Part shown: piece by piece, positions 15,667 through 24,162 of the stretch | Layout: the number at the start of each line of letters is the position of its first letter | Position numbering within the stretch: position 1 is the stretch's first letter | Assembly (NCBI GenBank): GCA_946535435.1 | Contig: CAMNDM010000015.1 | Span: 6,319 to 70,318, forward strand | Source: Physcocola sp002396385 | Lineage (GTDB): Bacteria > Bacteroidota > Bacteroidia > Bacteroidales > Paludibacteraceae | Direction: 5' to 3' | Length of the DNA stretch: 64,000 nt | Translations under genes and position numbers: made by a program | The notes under the pieces: model-generated | Told to the model about the DNA's origin: nothing | Seen by the model: the letters and a program-made list of their open reading frames with translations, nothing else | Database searches by the model: none

Positions 15667-16275
15667 TTAATTGCATTTTTTTAACCCTTCATCTGCCGAT
15701 GCGCTGTTTGGTTGTATGAGTTTTGCTTGGATAAATAGTGTTTTTGCGCGTTGTTTGTTTTTCATGAAAAACTCGTTCCACCCGGCCAAGATTACAGCAT
15801 CGTAGTCGAAAGGGTATAGTTCTACAATCCTATTTAAATACTGTGACGCTTGCTTGTAGTTTCCTACATTGTAAAACATAAGTCCCCGGTAATAGTTTGC
15901 TTTATAGTTGTTTGGGTCGGTTCTAAGTATAGCGTCGTATTGGGTCGCTACTTTGTCCCATTCTTTTAGTTTCGCAGCTGGCAGTACAAAACCTAGCCTG
16001 GCCTCAATAGAAGAAGGACGAAGTAAAATAGCTTTAGCATAATACATTTCTCCGTCTTTGTAGCGTCCGGCCAAATAAGATAGCCAACCAAGTCTGAGGT
16101 TTAGCGCATAACTGTCGGCTTTGATTTTTTTCAGTTCTTGTATCGCAGCTATGTATTTCCCATCAGACTCTAATTTGTAGCTTTTTTGAAATTGGTTTAT
16201 TATGTCTTCTTCTGCTTTTCCTTGTTGGTAAATACCTATTAAAAGAAAAACTAAAAAATATTTTAGAAATTGCAT
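15667..16275 (-). CDS. Exported TPR protein, last gene of the PqqD/ATP-grasp/decarboxylase operon
   Basis: A 202-aa protein with a signal peptide (MQFLKYFLVFLLIGIYQQGKA), followed by about four tetratricopeptide repeats, for example AGRYKDGEMYYAKAILLRPS and VGNYKQASQYLNRIVELYP. It would be periplasmic and serve as a protein-protein scaffold. The start overlaps the preceding gene's end by 13 nt, so translation is coupled to the TPR/barrel-like protein, its likely partner. Confidence 0.8.
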   Translation of the reverse strand: MQFLKYFLVFLLIGIYQQGKAEEDIINQFQKSYKLESDGKYIAAIQELKKIKADSYALNLRLGWLSYLAGRYKDGEMYYAKAILLRPSSIEARLGFVLPAAKLKEWDKVATQYDAILRTDPNNYKANYYRGLMFYNVGNYKQASQYLNRIVELYPFDYDAVILAGWNEFFMKNKQRAKTLFIQAKLIQPNSASADEGLKKCN

Positions 16276-17639
16276 TTTATGCCTCCTATCACATTATGCG
16301 AAAACTGTTTTCTTGTATAGACGTGTTCTTCGTTTTCGTTTACTATTATGTATTCGTTTTCTTTGGTCGTGAATCGATATAACAGCATAAGGCTGATGTT
16401 GTTTGTAATAGGGAAAAATAGCTTAGAGGAAGCCCGGTGTTTAGATTTGTTGAGTAAAGTATAGAAAGTCGAATAGTCGTTTTCACTATAGAATTTCATG
16501 TTTCCATAGGCATATGACAACTCTATCCACAACCAATCTTGTAATTTACCACCGATTGTTTCTTCTAATATAAAATGACTATTTTTATCGTATATAACGT
16601 CTGCAATAGTTGAAGTCGCATAGAGGTCTAAGTTCCTAAGCGGATATATGGTAAACCTTAATTTAGGTTGCCATATGCTGTTCTCCATGACATTTGCGTA
16701 GCTACAGTGCAACTCGGGAAATATCCAGTCAAAACTCTTTTTTACACTAGCTCCGATGGCATAGCTATGAAGGGTTACAGATGTACCTACTAATTCGTAT
16801 GAAGAAACTACTATACTTTGATAAGGATTATTCATGAAAAATGAATATGGGTAGAATGTATAGTATGGAAAATAAGGATAGTAGTGGTACATATTGTGGA
16901 AATTATTGTACCAGTAGTTGTTGGTGTTGTTGAAAAAATTATTCTGATTTTGTGGTTGGTTCTGATTGTTGTCTTTTTTCTCCTCAATTGTGTTATACTT
17001 ATCGTTGACGTAAGCTCCACAAAGAGCAAACACCCAACCAGATGGTCTGTTAACCTCGATTCGTCCAGAATACGTTATTTGTCTTTCATCGATGTTGAAG
17101 TCTTCCCACGCATTTTTACTGTAAGCAGTCTGGATGCCTTTGGTAGAACATAACGAAAAATGATGTTTATAGGAGACTTGAGATGATATGTTGTGTTCTA
17201 ATTGTATTAATCCGTAACCGCTGTTTTTATATTCAGGATAGATGAACGTAGTATCTGAGTCCTCAACATTCCGATTCCCTAGCACGCCTCCTTCAATGTA
17301 TGCCGATGCAAATGCTTTTGGCCGTGTTAGATAGTAAGATTGGTTTTGAGCAGACAAATAAGAAAATATGGCTTTTGACTGGTTTATTCGGTTCAGTCGT
17401 AAATACGATCCATATAGATAATCGGCGCCAACTTCGTCAGAAGGTTGACGTCTAAAATAATTCTCTAAATAATAAACAGCCTTTGTGTATTCTTTCTGTT
17501 GGAATGCTGATATGCCCATCCGTTTGTCATAATCCATATCTAAAGGGAGTTCTTCTGTATGGTCAACCTCATTTGCACAGATCTTGTCCATACATAAAAA
17601 ACTTAGTACGAAAAGGAATATGTATTTTAATTCGGACAT
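16263..17639 (-). CDS. Exported TPR plus barrel-like outer membrane protein with Asn/Tyr-rich insert
   Basis: A 458-aa protein. Signal peptide (MSELKYIFLFVLSFLCMDKI, cut near CANE); short TPR-like region (~35-95, GISAFQQKEYTKAVYYLENY); then alternating beta-strand segments (~110-458) ending in aromatic Phe (GGIKCNF), as in outer membrane barrels. The TPR-plus-barrel order recalls YaiO-type proteins. Residues ~217-270 are an unusual loop: Asn/Gln-rich, then Tyr/Phe/Pro-rich (PYFPYYTFYPYSFF). One nt separates it from the upstream gene. It may be the outer membrane exit or anchor of this system; that is inference. Confidence 0.7.
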   Translation of the reverse strand: MSELKYIFLFVLSFLCMDKICANEVDHTEELPLDMDYDKRMGISAFQQKEYTKAVYYLENYFRRQPSDEVGADYLYGSYLRLNRINQSKAIFSYLSAQNQSYYLTRPKAFASAYIEGGVLGNRNVEDSDTTFIYPEYKNSGYGLIQLEHNISSQVSYKHHFSLCSTKGIQTAYSKNAWEDFNIDERQITYSGRIEVNRPSGWVFALCGAYVNDKYNTIEEKKDNNQNQPQNQNNFFNNTNNYWYNNFHNMYHYYPYFPYYTFYPYSFFMNNPYQSIVVSSYELVGTSVTLHSYAIGASVKKSFDWIFPELHCSYANVMENSIWQPKLRFTIYPLRNLDLYATSTIADVIYDKNSHFILEETIGGKLQDWLWIELSYAYGNMKFYSENDYSTFYTLLNKSKHRASSKLFFPITNNISLMLLYRFTTKENEYIIVNENEEHVYTRKQFSHNVIGGIKCNF

Positions 17640-17640
17640 T

Positions 17641-19815
17641 TTATTCGTATCGTTCCCCCTCTATTCTGATTGTTTTAGAACTTCCTGATGAAGTAAAAAT
17701 TTGAATAGCGTCAATTTTTCCCTCTAAAATAATGGTTTTAAATGAATATAGTTGCTTTTCTTTTTTGAAAAATGTTGAATTTACCCTCGAATAGAGTGTG
17801 CATACGTTTGTTCCTTCACTTTTTTCTTGTGTGTATTTTATTGAGTAATGTGCTGTGTAAAAGCTTTTCAATGGAGATAAGAGGTCTTGCATAAACAGAG
17901 GTAGGCCTTTGCCTATTGTACTTAGTGAAATAGGTTCGTTAATTCTCCAGGAACAGTCTGTTGTTAATTCGACATTATAATTAGACAAGTAGAAGAAATA
18001 AAGATTACTGTCTTTCTTCCCTTCGTAACGATAGAAGTAGAAGTTTGATTTGTTTGTACCGAACCATGCGTAATTTCCATTACCGTCGTCAATGTAATTT
18101 AAACCATAAAGATCTATTCGCAACTTCCAATTCTCAATATCGTTATTGTCTTTAATAGTAAGTTTTTTTAACGCAGACAGGTTGTAAGCACAAAACAAGT
18201 TTAGATTGGACACAGGGTTGCTTACAAGGTCATCTTTTTTAGGAGTGTAGCATTTTTCAAATATATTTTCACCATTAGAAAAAATTTGAATATCTGTTAG
18301 CGGATACTGTATTGTTGTAGAACCTATAACTGGTTTATTTTGAAACTGCATATGTATATGCGGGTACGGAGAATGACCGGAATTACCACATATGGCTAAC
18401 GGTTGACCTTTTTGAACCGATTGGTTAATGGATACACATATCGATCCCTTTTGCAAGTGACAAATCGCTATATAAAGGTTGTTGTCTATTTTTAAGATGA
18501 TATAGTTTCCCCAGTTTTGTAACTTGTTGTCTTTTCCAGGTATATTGTCGTTCACTTCGTTCTCGATTTTCACTACAGTTGCGTTCGCCGGAGCTATAAT
18601 AGGTTTTCCGAAACAATAATAGTCTTCGAGTGAATGTCCATCGTTAGAGAATTGTTTCCCGTCTTTGTCTTCTATCACATAATCCCATGCATGTTTCCAG
18701 TGCCCCTTGTGGGTAAATTCTCCGTTTTCGCCTTGAGAGACTTTCCAAATACCAAGAAAAGGCAATCCGACGGAGAAGTAATTGATAAAGGCTAGACGTT
18801 TTTCGTTAACCAACGTATTGTATTTTAGTTTTTCGGGGGTAGATTCAATGAATTTTGCAATTTCTGGATTCAATACGCACTTTTGCTGTTTTATGAAGTA
18901 CAAGAAAAGTAGTGTAGTAGAGCAGAAAGCGAGAGAATAGGTGGGTAGGTAGAAATAGTCCAGGAAACGGGAAGAAGAAAAGATGAGCAAGTATTGTAAC
19001 GGTATGAGTAAAAGACTCCAGATGACTGATTTTTTTGAAGGGACAACATAGTAGCAGCCAATTGCAAGCGAAGTGAAAATGAAATTGAAACCAAGTAATT
19101 CGTATGGCATGTTATACATAGTTCCGTTGATCAGTTGGAACATGTGCAAAGCCACGACATGGTTCAGCATAGATAAGCAAAAAGCTATTCGTGAAAAGTG
19201 GAATAGACCTATAGATACTAGAAGTCCGAAAAACAGGTTCTTTTGAAAAAATATACTGCTGATACTTAAAAAATAGGTTCTAAGTATATTAGGTAGTTGG
19301 TTGAGTATTTCATTTACTTTGTTTGTAGTGTCAGAATAACGCCAAATCGTATTCTCGTGGACCGACGTTATTCCATAACCAAGAAAGTCGTCTGTACAGT
19401 TCGCGGAAAGTTGTATGCACCATAAGGCCAGTAAAAAAGGAATAGAAACATAAGGAAGGTTGTGTTTTTTGAATACGCCATCAATGAATACGCTCAGAAA
19501 AACGATGAGCATTGATGATGCGAACAGCATAAATAATGAAAATGTGCAGAACGAGAAGATGGACCCCACTGCTATACCTGTCAGTACGGCGTTGAACCCA
19601 TAATACCCTGTTTGAATTTTAAGTCGGTCAAGACGAAGCAGATGTGAAAACAAGTTGACTAACACTACGCTCATTAGTCCGTATATTCCTGCAACGTAGT
19701 TGAAGAATGAAAGAGAAAGGAGTATCGCCCCCAATACATATGTTTGGGAAAAGAAAATACTAGAGTAACTGTGAAGTATGGTATCTAGGATATATTTAAT
19801 GGTTGGGCTTTTCAT
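17641..19815 (-). CDS. Urea transporter-like membrane protein fused to M23 peptidase domain
   Basis: A 724-aa protein. Residues ~1-320 are hydrophobic with about ten membrane segments and two copies of the urea-transporter signature, one per half: YGFNAVLTGIAVG and LGFNFIFTSLAIG. Residues ~350-500 are an M23/LytM domain: GHWKHAWDY (His/Asp metal ligands), APANATVV, NYIILKI, and SPYPHIHMQ (HxH). A C-terminal ~220-residue beta-rich region is unassigned. A TTG seven codons upstream (19836) overlaps the previous stop; I prefer the ATG. A channel joined to a peptidoglycan hydrolase suggests envelope export or uptake. Confidence 0.82.
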   Translation of the reverse strand: MKSPTIKYILDTILHSYSSIFFSQTYVLGAILLSLSFFNYVAGIYGLMSVVLVNLFSHLLRLDRLKIQTGYYGFNAVLTGIAVGSIFSFCTFSLFMLFASSMLIVFLSVFIDGVFKKHNLPYVSIPFLLALWCIQLSANCTDDFLGYGITSVHENTIWRYSDTTNKVNEILNQLPNILRTYFLSISSIFFQKNLFFGLLVSIGLFHFSRIAFCLSMLNHVVALHMFQLINGTMYNMPYELLGFNFIFTSLAIGCYYVVPSKKSVIWSLLLIPLQYLLIFSSSRFLDYFYLPTYSLAFCSTTLLFLYFIKQQKCVLNPEIAKFIESTPEKLKYNTLVNEKRLAFINYFSVGLPFLGIWKVSQGENGEFTHKGHWKHAWDYVIEDKDGKQFSNDGHSLEDYYCFGKPIIAPANATVVKIENEVNDNIPGKDNKLQNWGNYIILKIDNNLYIAICHLQKGSICVSINQSVQKGQPLAICGNSGHSPYPHIHMQFQNKPVIGSTTIQYPLTDIQIFSNGENIFEKCYTPKKDDLVSNPVSNLNLFCAYNLSALKKLTIKDNNDIENWKLRIDLYGLNYIDDGNGNYAWFGTNKSNFYFYRYEGKKDSNLYFFYLSNYNVELTTDCSWRINEPISLSTIGKGLPLFMQDLLSPLKSFYTAHYSIKYTQEKSEGTNVCTLYSRVNSTFFKKEKQLYSFKTIILEGKIDAIQIFTSSGSSKTIRIEGERYE

Positions 19816-19832
19816 CCGTTCTTTGCTTTCAA

Positions 19833-21143
19833 TCAATATTTAACTGAATCTGTTGAATCTTTTTCTTTAAGCAAATTTATAGAACCATCGTCTTTTATCA
19901 TTACAACCGTCGGACGTAAATTAATAAATTGCATCCATTGCGTCATATTGTACGCTCCCACATTCAGTATTGCAACAACATCGTCTTTTCTTACTGCAGG
20001 GAGTAGAACCGATTCCCTTATGACATCGATGTTCATACATAGCGGTCCATAAACGGTTGTATCTTCATAAAAGTCAGTATATGGCTTTGTCGGCACAATC
20101 TCATGGTTGTACCAAAACGATGTGTAGAGAAGGTTGACGCCGGCATCTATAGTTAGCAGTCTGTGTCCTGTCCTATTCCTTTTAGAAGAAATAACGCTTG
20201 CTAACAGGGTTACAGCGTTGTCTATAAGTGCTCTTCCTGTTTCAAGGACTAATGTTGGCCTTTCTTCTTCGTTGAATTCAGAGTTGAAAAGTTCTTTTGT
20301 AATGCTGTTGGCATAGTTAGACAGAGAGGGTATGGACATGTTGTTATAGGCTTTGAGGGTGTTTTGTGACGCAAAACCGCCACCCATGTCTATATAGTCA
20401 ATTGTGGAGTTAAGCTCTTTTCTGATTCTGAGAGCAAAATGAACCATTTTTTGAGCGGCAACTTTATAGGGGTTGGTAGATAGTATAAAAGTGCCAATGT
20501 GGCAATGTATGCCAATCAGTTTCAAGTGTTTTGAATTTATTATTCTTTTAGCAGCAGAAAAGGCTTCATTGTTTTCGTAATTAAAGCCAAAACGTTCCCA
20601 TTCGTTGTTGGTCCCTGTCTTCATGTTAAGCCGAATGGCAGTCTTGACAGGAACATTTAAGTGCTCGGCTAGCGATTCCAACAGATAAAGTTCGTCAAAG
20701 CTGTCGATATGTATTATCACTTTTTTGTGTATGGCATATATTAAATCTTCTTTTTTCTTGTTAGGACCGTTGAAGATAATCTTGTTGCCTGGCATACCGT
20801 TTCTTAAAGCTTTCTCTAATTCAAAAGAAGAGACAACTTCTGCTATTGAACCTTCTTGATGAAAAACTTTGCAAACCTCGTCAAAATAATTTGTTTTATA
20901 TGACCAGGCGAACTGGATTTTCGGATAGAAACGGTTAAACACAAGTTTTGCTTCCCTTATGTTTTCCCTTATTTGTTTTTCAGACACCGCGAACAATGGA
21001 GAACCATATTGTTTTACCAACCTATTGGTACTTATACCATCAATGTCGGTTAATGGCGATTTGTAGCAGGTTTGTCCTCCCTTTGAAGGAAGGATTGAGC
21101 TTACAAGCTTAATTGAAGGACGTTCATATTGTGCCATAATCAT
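19833..21143 (-). CDS. PLP-dependent decarboxylase of the DAP/ornithine (fold III) family
   Basis: A 436-aa alanine-racemase-fold enzyme. PLP lysine Lys83 (FAWSYKTNYF), His residues in GIHCHIGTF (~213-215), glycine loop DMGGGFA (~253-257), ETGRALI (~301-307) and C-terminal Tyr399 (NVGAYNM) are present. The substrate-specificity motif, CESxD in DAP decarboxylase and CDxxD in ornithine/arginine enzymes, reads YGPLCMNID (~365-373): the reactive Cys is kept but the acidic neighbour is Met. It probably decarboxylates an amino acid other than DAP, or a peptide-borne one. The start overlaps the ATP-grasp stop (ATGA). Confidence 0.88.
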   Translation of the reverse strand: MIMAQYERPSIKLVSSILPSKGGQTCYKSPLTDIDGISTNRLVKQYGSPLFAVSEKQIRENIREAKLVFNRFYPKIQFAWSYKTNYFDEVCKVFHQEGSIAEVVSSFELEKALRNGMPGNKIIFNGPNKKKEDLIYAIHKKVIIHIDSFDELYLLESLAEHLNVPVKTAIRLNMKTGTNNEWERFGFNYENNEAFSAAKRIINSKHLKLIGIHCHIGTFILSTNPYKVAAQKMVHFALRIRKELNSTIDYIDMGGGFASQNTLKAYNNMSIPSLSNYANSITKELFNSEFNEEERPTLVLETGRALIDNAVTLLASVISSKRNRTGHRLLTIDAGVNLLYTSFWYNHEIVPTKPYTDFYEDTTVYGPLCMNIDVIRESVLLPAVRKDDVVAILNVGAYNMTQWMQFINLRPTVVMIKDDGSINLLKEKDSTDSVKY

Positions 21144-22177
21144 CTTTCTTTGTTCAACGAATATTTACAATAATCTTTCTGGTCAATGAGCATGTCCCAT
21201 GAAAAACGTACAAACATTTTGCCTGCGCTATATTGTGTCTTTTTTTCTGGTTTTTCCCCTATTGCCAACAAGACTGTTTGTTCTGGAATGTTTTGCCCGA
21301 CTCCCGTTGCCAAATAGATCCATGCGGGAATTCTTGGATTGATTTCCAATATATATATATGGTCATTTTTGTCTTTAATTAACTCCAGTTCAAAACCACC
21401 TTTCCATTTGGTTTCCTGACAGAATCTAGTCGCTAAGGCAAGAATGCGTTCGTTGTTTATGGTTATACCAGACCACGCTTTGCCTTTTTCCGTTATCTGC
21501 ATTTTCCGCATTGCAACGTTAGACAGAATATCGCCATTCCCGTCACCACAGCCGGTAACATTGAATTCAGTTCCCTCAATGAACTCTTGTACGATAACAG
21601 GGAGTCCCCATTTAGCCGCCATCTTATAATAGGCATTCTGTGTTTCATCTAAGTTACGGCAGATTGTAGCTTCGTAGAATTTCCCCTTTACTACAATAGG
21701 GTATGAATTTTTTAAACCGTTAATTTCAGTCGTAGAATTTATTATTTGTGTAGTTGGTGTCAGCATTCCAGTCTTAGAGCAAAAACTCTTCAAATTGAAT
21801 TTTTGTCTTTCTTCAAATTGCTGAAGAGAAGGTATGCACATTTTAATACCTAGCCTCTCCAGTTCTTTTTCTAGGTATATAAACGATTTGAGTTCGGCAT
21901 CTAAACAAGGTATAATGACGTCTATTTTTTCTTTTGCGTTTATTTCCTTTAGCCTTTCCATTAGAGCATTGCTACCAAATTGAGGATAGGGAATCTGATA
22001 GCATTTGTCGACGATATCGTACATAAAAATACCAGGATCAAGTAATTCGTAACTTAATCCGATGATCTTGCTTGAAAATAGGGTAGACGCCTTAAGACTG
22101 CGGATGATTGGAATGCCTGGCCCGGGATTGTCTGTGGCGTTTAATCCGGTTACTGCTATAGTCAAATGCCTATTCAT
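21140..22177 (-). CDS. ATP-grasp ligase (carbamoyl-phosphate synthase/PylC-like)
   Basis: A 345-aa ligase. An N-terminal Rossmann-like domain (LTIAVTGLNATDNPGPGIPI) precedes the ATP-grasp core: KGKFYEATI as the ATP-binding Lys strand, VIVQEFIEGTEFNV, and the Mg-binding FELELI ... LEINPR (Glu ~265, Glu ~278, Asn ~280). Such enzymes join a carboxylate to an amine through an acyl phosphate. ATG at 22177 was chosen over a TTG two codons earlier; it overlaps the PqqD-like stop by 8 nt. Lying between a peptide-binding protein and a decarboxylase, it likely ligates an amino acid or amine to a peptide or small acceptor. Confidence 0.85.
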   Translation of the reverse strand: MNRHLTIAVTGLNATDNPGPGIPIIRSLKASTLFSSKIIGLSYELLDPGIFMYDIVDKCYQIPYPQFGSNALMERLKEINAKEKIDVIIPCLDAELKSFIYLEKELERLGIKMCIPSLQQFEERQKFNLKSFCSKTGMLTPTTQIINSTTEINGLKNSYPIVVKGKFYEATICRNLDETQNAYYKMAAKWGLPVIVQEFIEGTEFNVTGCGDGNGDILSNVAMRKMQITEKGKAWSGITINNERILALATRFCQETKWKGGFELELIKDKNDHIYILEINPRIPAWIYLATGVGQNIPEQTVLLAIGEKPEKKTQYSAGKMFVRFSWDMLIDQKDYCKYSLNKER

Positions 22178-22418
22178 ATTCAACTAAGTCGTATAGTTTG
22201 AGTAAGGAAAAGAAATCTGTTATGTCTGCTTTTGCTGTTGCCTTGTCTATTTGGTATTCTATTGTAAGGGTGTCAATAATCTCTTCTTCTGTTTTATTGG
22301 CATAAAGAAGAGAGAGAACGACCTGTCCAGTTTTGTTGACAATAAAATTATCTCCTGACTCGGCATTAAATACAATACCGTCGGTATCGGTTATATATGT
22401 GTGCGCTTTTAGTTTCAT
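22170..22418 (-). CDS. PqqD-like protein (RiPP recognition element fold)
   Basis: An 82-aa protein matching the PqqD pattern along its length: YITDTDGIVFNAESGDNFIVN (beta hairpin; shown in part), NKTGQVVLSLL, TEEEIIDTLTIEY and DITDFFSLLKLYDLVEYE (winged-helix end). PqqD-type domains bind leader peptides and bring them to modifying enzymes. It is the first gene of the operon, so the ligase behind it may act on a peptide, or this protein may be a carrier. No separate precursor peptide is visible between it and the upstream terminator. A weak -7-like TATATTTA lies at 22440-22433. Confidence 0.8.
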   Translation of the reverse strand: MKLKAHTYITDTDGIVFNAESGDNFIVNKTGQVVLSLLYANKTEEEIIDTLTIEYQIDKATAKADITDFFSLLKLYDLVEYE

Positions 22419-22519
22419 TCTTCCTTTTTTGCTAAATATAGAATAAGTGAGAGAAAACTGTTCTTTTTTTTCAATAAAACTACGGTATTAGATGGTAAAA
22501 TATATTGGCTTTTAAATTA

Positions 22520-22554
22520 GATAAGGCGAGTAGCAATTTTTTACTCGCCTTATC
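22520..22554 (-). terminator. Terminator after mltD-like gene
   Basis: 13-bp stem GATAAGGCGAGTA / TACTCGCCTTATC with a 9-nt A/T-rich loop, 20 bp beyond the transglycosylase stop. It isolates the six-gene operon that starts at 22418 from upstream transcription. Confidence 0.75.
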
Positions 22555-22573
22555 GATATCTTAGTCAAGCAGA

Positions 22574-24136
22574 CTATTTGTTCTTTACAACAATTATTTG
22601 TCCGATTCTTAAATTGTCGGAATTTAAAGAATTCCATTTCTTCAAATTTACAACCGAAACGTTATTTCGCACAGCAATTGAGTATAATGTGTCGCCGGGT
22701 TTGACTTTGTATCTTAAATCTTTTTCATTTGAAGCAACCGTGTTTTTGTTCTGGTTTTGATCTGATACCTTCTTTTTCTGTTGTGCTGTCGATGTTTTTT
22801 GAGGAGTAGATGCTAAAGTCTGGTTTTTAGCCACAGAAAGAGAAGAATCAGTAGCCGCTGAAGACGAGTCTGTCTTTGTTTCTGTTTTATGTCTTAATGT
22901 CGAATTATTTCTATGGTTGTTGTTGGTTCGGTACGCTGACAGTTTTAAAGGTTCAGCCTGAGGTCTGTGTTTTGTATATCCTGGAACTTCATAAGCAAGA
23001 ATGGTGTTCCTATACATTTCATATTGGCTGATTTTGTCGGTTGGTAATATAAGCGTACAAGACCCAGTATTGCCCGGAATAATGTCAGTACGGTATTGTG
23101 GATTAAGCATCCTTAATTCGTCTAAATCGATATCAAGCACATAGGCAATTTGTTCCATATGAACTTTATCGGTCACATTAACGGTGTCGATATACCTACA
23201 GCGATCGGTGTATCGTGGGCAGATGTTGTGCTCGTTATAATAATTCATGGCATAAGTCGCAGCAATAAATGCGGGTACGTATCCTCTTGTTTCTTTTGGT
23301 AGAAACGGATATATAGCCCAATAGTCCCGTTCGCCGCCGGCGCGCCTTATGGCTTTGTTTACATTGCCCGGACCACAGTTATAGGCAGCAATCACAAGTG
23401 TCCAATCGTTATAAATGCTATACAGATGTTTTAGATAGCGAGCTGCTGCTTTCGACGATTTGATGGGATCGCGTCTTTCATCAACCAAACTATTGATTTT
23501 CAATCCATACATACGTCCAGTGGAACTGATAAACTGCCAAAGTCCGCTTGCGCCTGCTGGAGAGTATGCTTTCGGGTTTAAAGCAGATTCGATGACCGGC
23601 AAATACTTCAATTCGAACGGAACACCTTCCGAATCGAGTGCGTCTTCAAAAATAGGGAAGTAATAAGAGCTTTGACCTAGAACCATTGACGTGAGTTTGC
23701 TCCTTCTTATGGTATAAAGCGATATAAAGTCTTTTACAACACTATTATAGGTTAATTCTACAATCGAAGGTATGCTTTGAAGCCTCTGTATGTATACGCT
23801 ATCGTCAAGTAGGGTGGAAACTACAGAATCGGAAAGACAAGGCTCCGATTGTATAGCATAATTTGTTTGATAGTCGTGTAATGCACTATCAAGTTTTATG
23901 ATATAATCAAGAGGAATGTCTTTCTCACTATATATAATTTCTTTTTTTGCCGTAGGAGAGTTTAATATGGAATCTTGTATGCGGAATTGGTATGTCCGAT
24001 TCCTATTATGCTGATTGTTTCTATGATAAGTGCGGCTTTTCCCTTTATGTCTTTTGTTATATGCGGCATTTGTTTGAAAAGAACCGCATAAAAAAAAGGA
24101 AAGTAGTATAAGTGTGAATAATTTGGTATTAGACAT
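22574..24136 (-). CDS. mltD: Membrane-bound lytic murein transglycosylase D-like with LysM
   Basis: A 520-aa periplasmic enzyme cleaving peptidoglycan with 1,6-anhydro product formation. Signal peptide (LFTLILLSFFLCGSFQTNAA); basic linker; SLT domain ~155-300 with catalytic Glu in LPVIESALNPKAYS and the motifs GASGLWQFI and VIAAYNCGPGNV; a middle segment typical of MltD; a Ser/Thr/Lys/Gln-rich linker; and one C-terminal LysM (YKVKPGDTLYSIAVRNNVSV). Signal peptide has no clear lipobox Cys. It follows the DUF5683 gene by 26 nt and closes the parA-parB-DUF5683-mltD transcript. Confidence 0.93.
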   Translation of the reverse strand: MSNTKLFTLILLSFFLCGSFQTNAAYNKRHKGKSRTYHRNNQHNRNRTYQFRIQDSILNSPTAKKEIIYSEKDIPLDYIIKLDSALHDYQTNYAIQSEPCLSDSVVSTLLDDSVYIQRLQSIPSIVELTYNSVVKDFISLYTIRRSKLTSMVLGQSSYYFPIFEDALDSEGVPFELKYLPVIESALNPKAYSPAGASGLWQFISSTGRMYGLKINSLVDERRDPIKSSKAAARYLKHLYSIYNDWTLVIAAYNCGPGNVNKAIRRAGGERDYWAIYPFLPKETRGYVPAFIAATYAMNYYNEHNICPRYTDRCRYIDTVNVTDKVHMEQIAYVLDIDLDELRMLNPQYRTDIIPGNTGSCTLILPTDKISQYEMYRNTILAYEVPGYTKHRPQAEPLKLSAYRTNNNHRNNSTLRHKTETKTDSSSAATDSSLSVAKNQTLASTPQKTSTAQQKKKVSDQNQNKNTVASNEKDLRYKVKPGDTLYSIAVRNNVSVVNLKKWNSLNSDNLRIGQIIVVKNK

Positions 24137-24162
24137 TACATAAAAACTGTTTAGTTCAAAGA

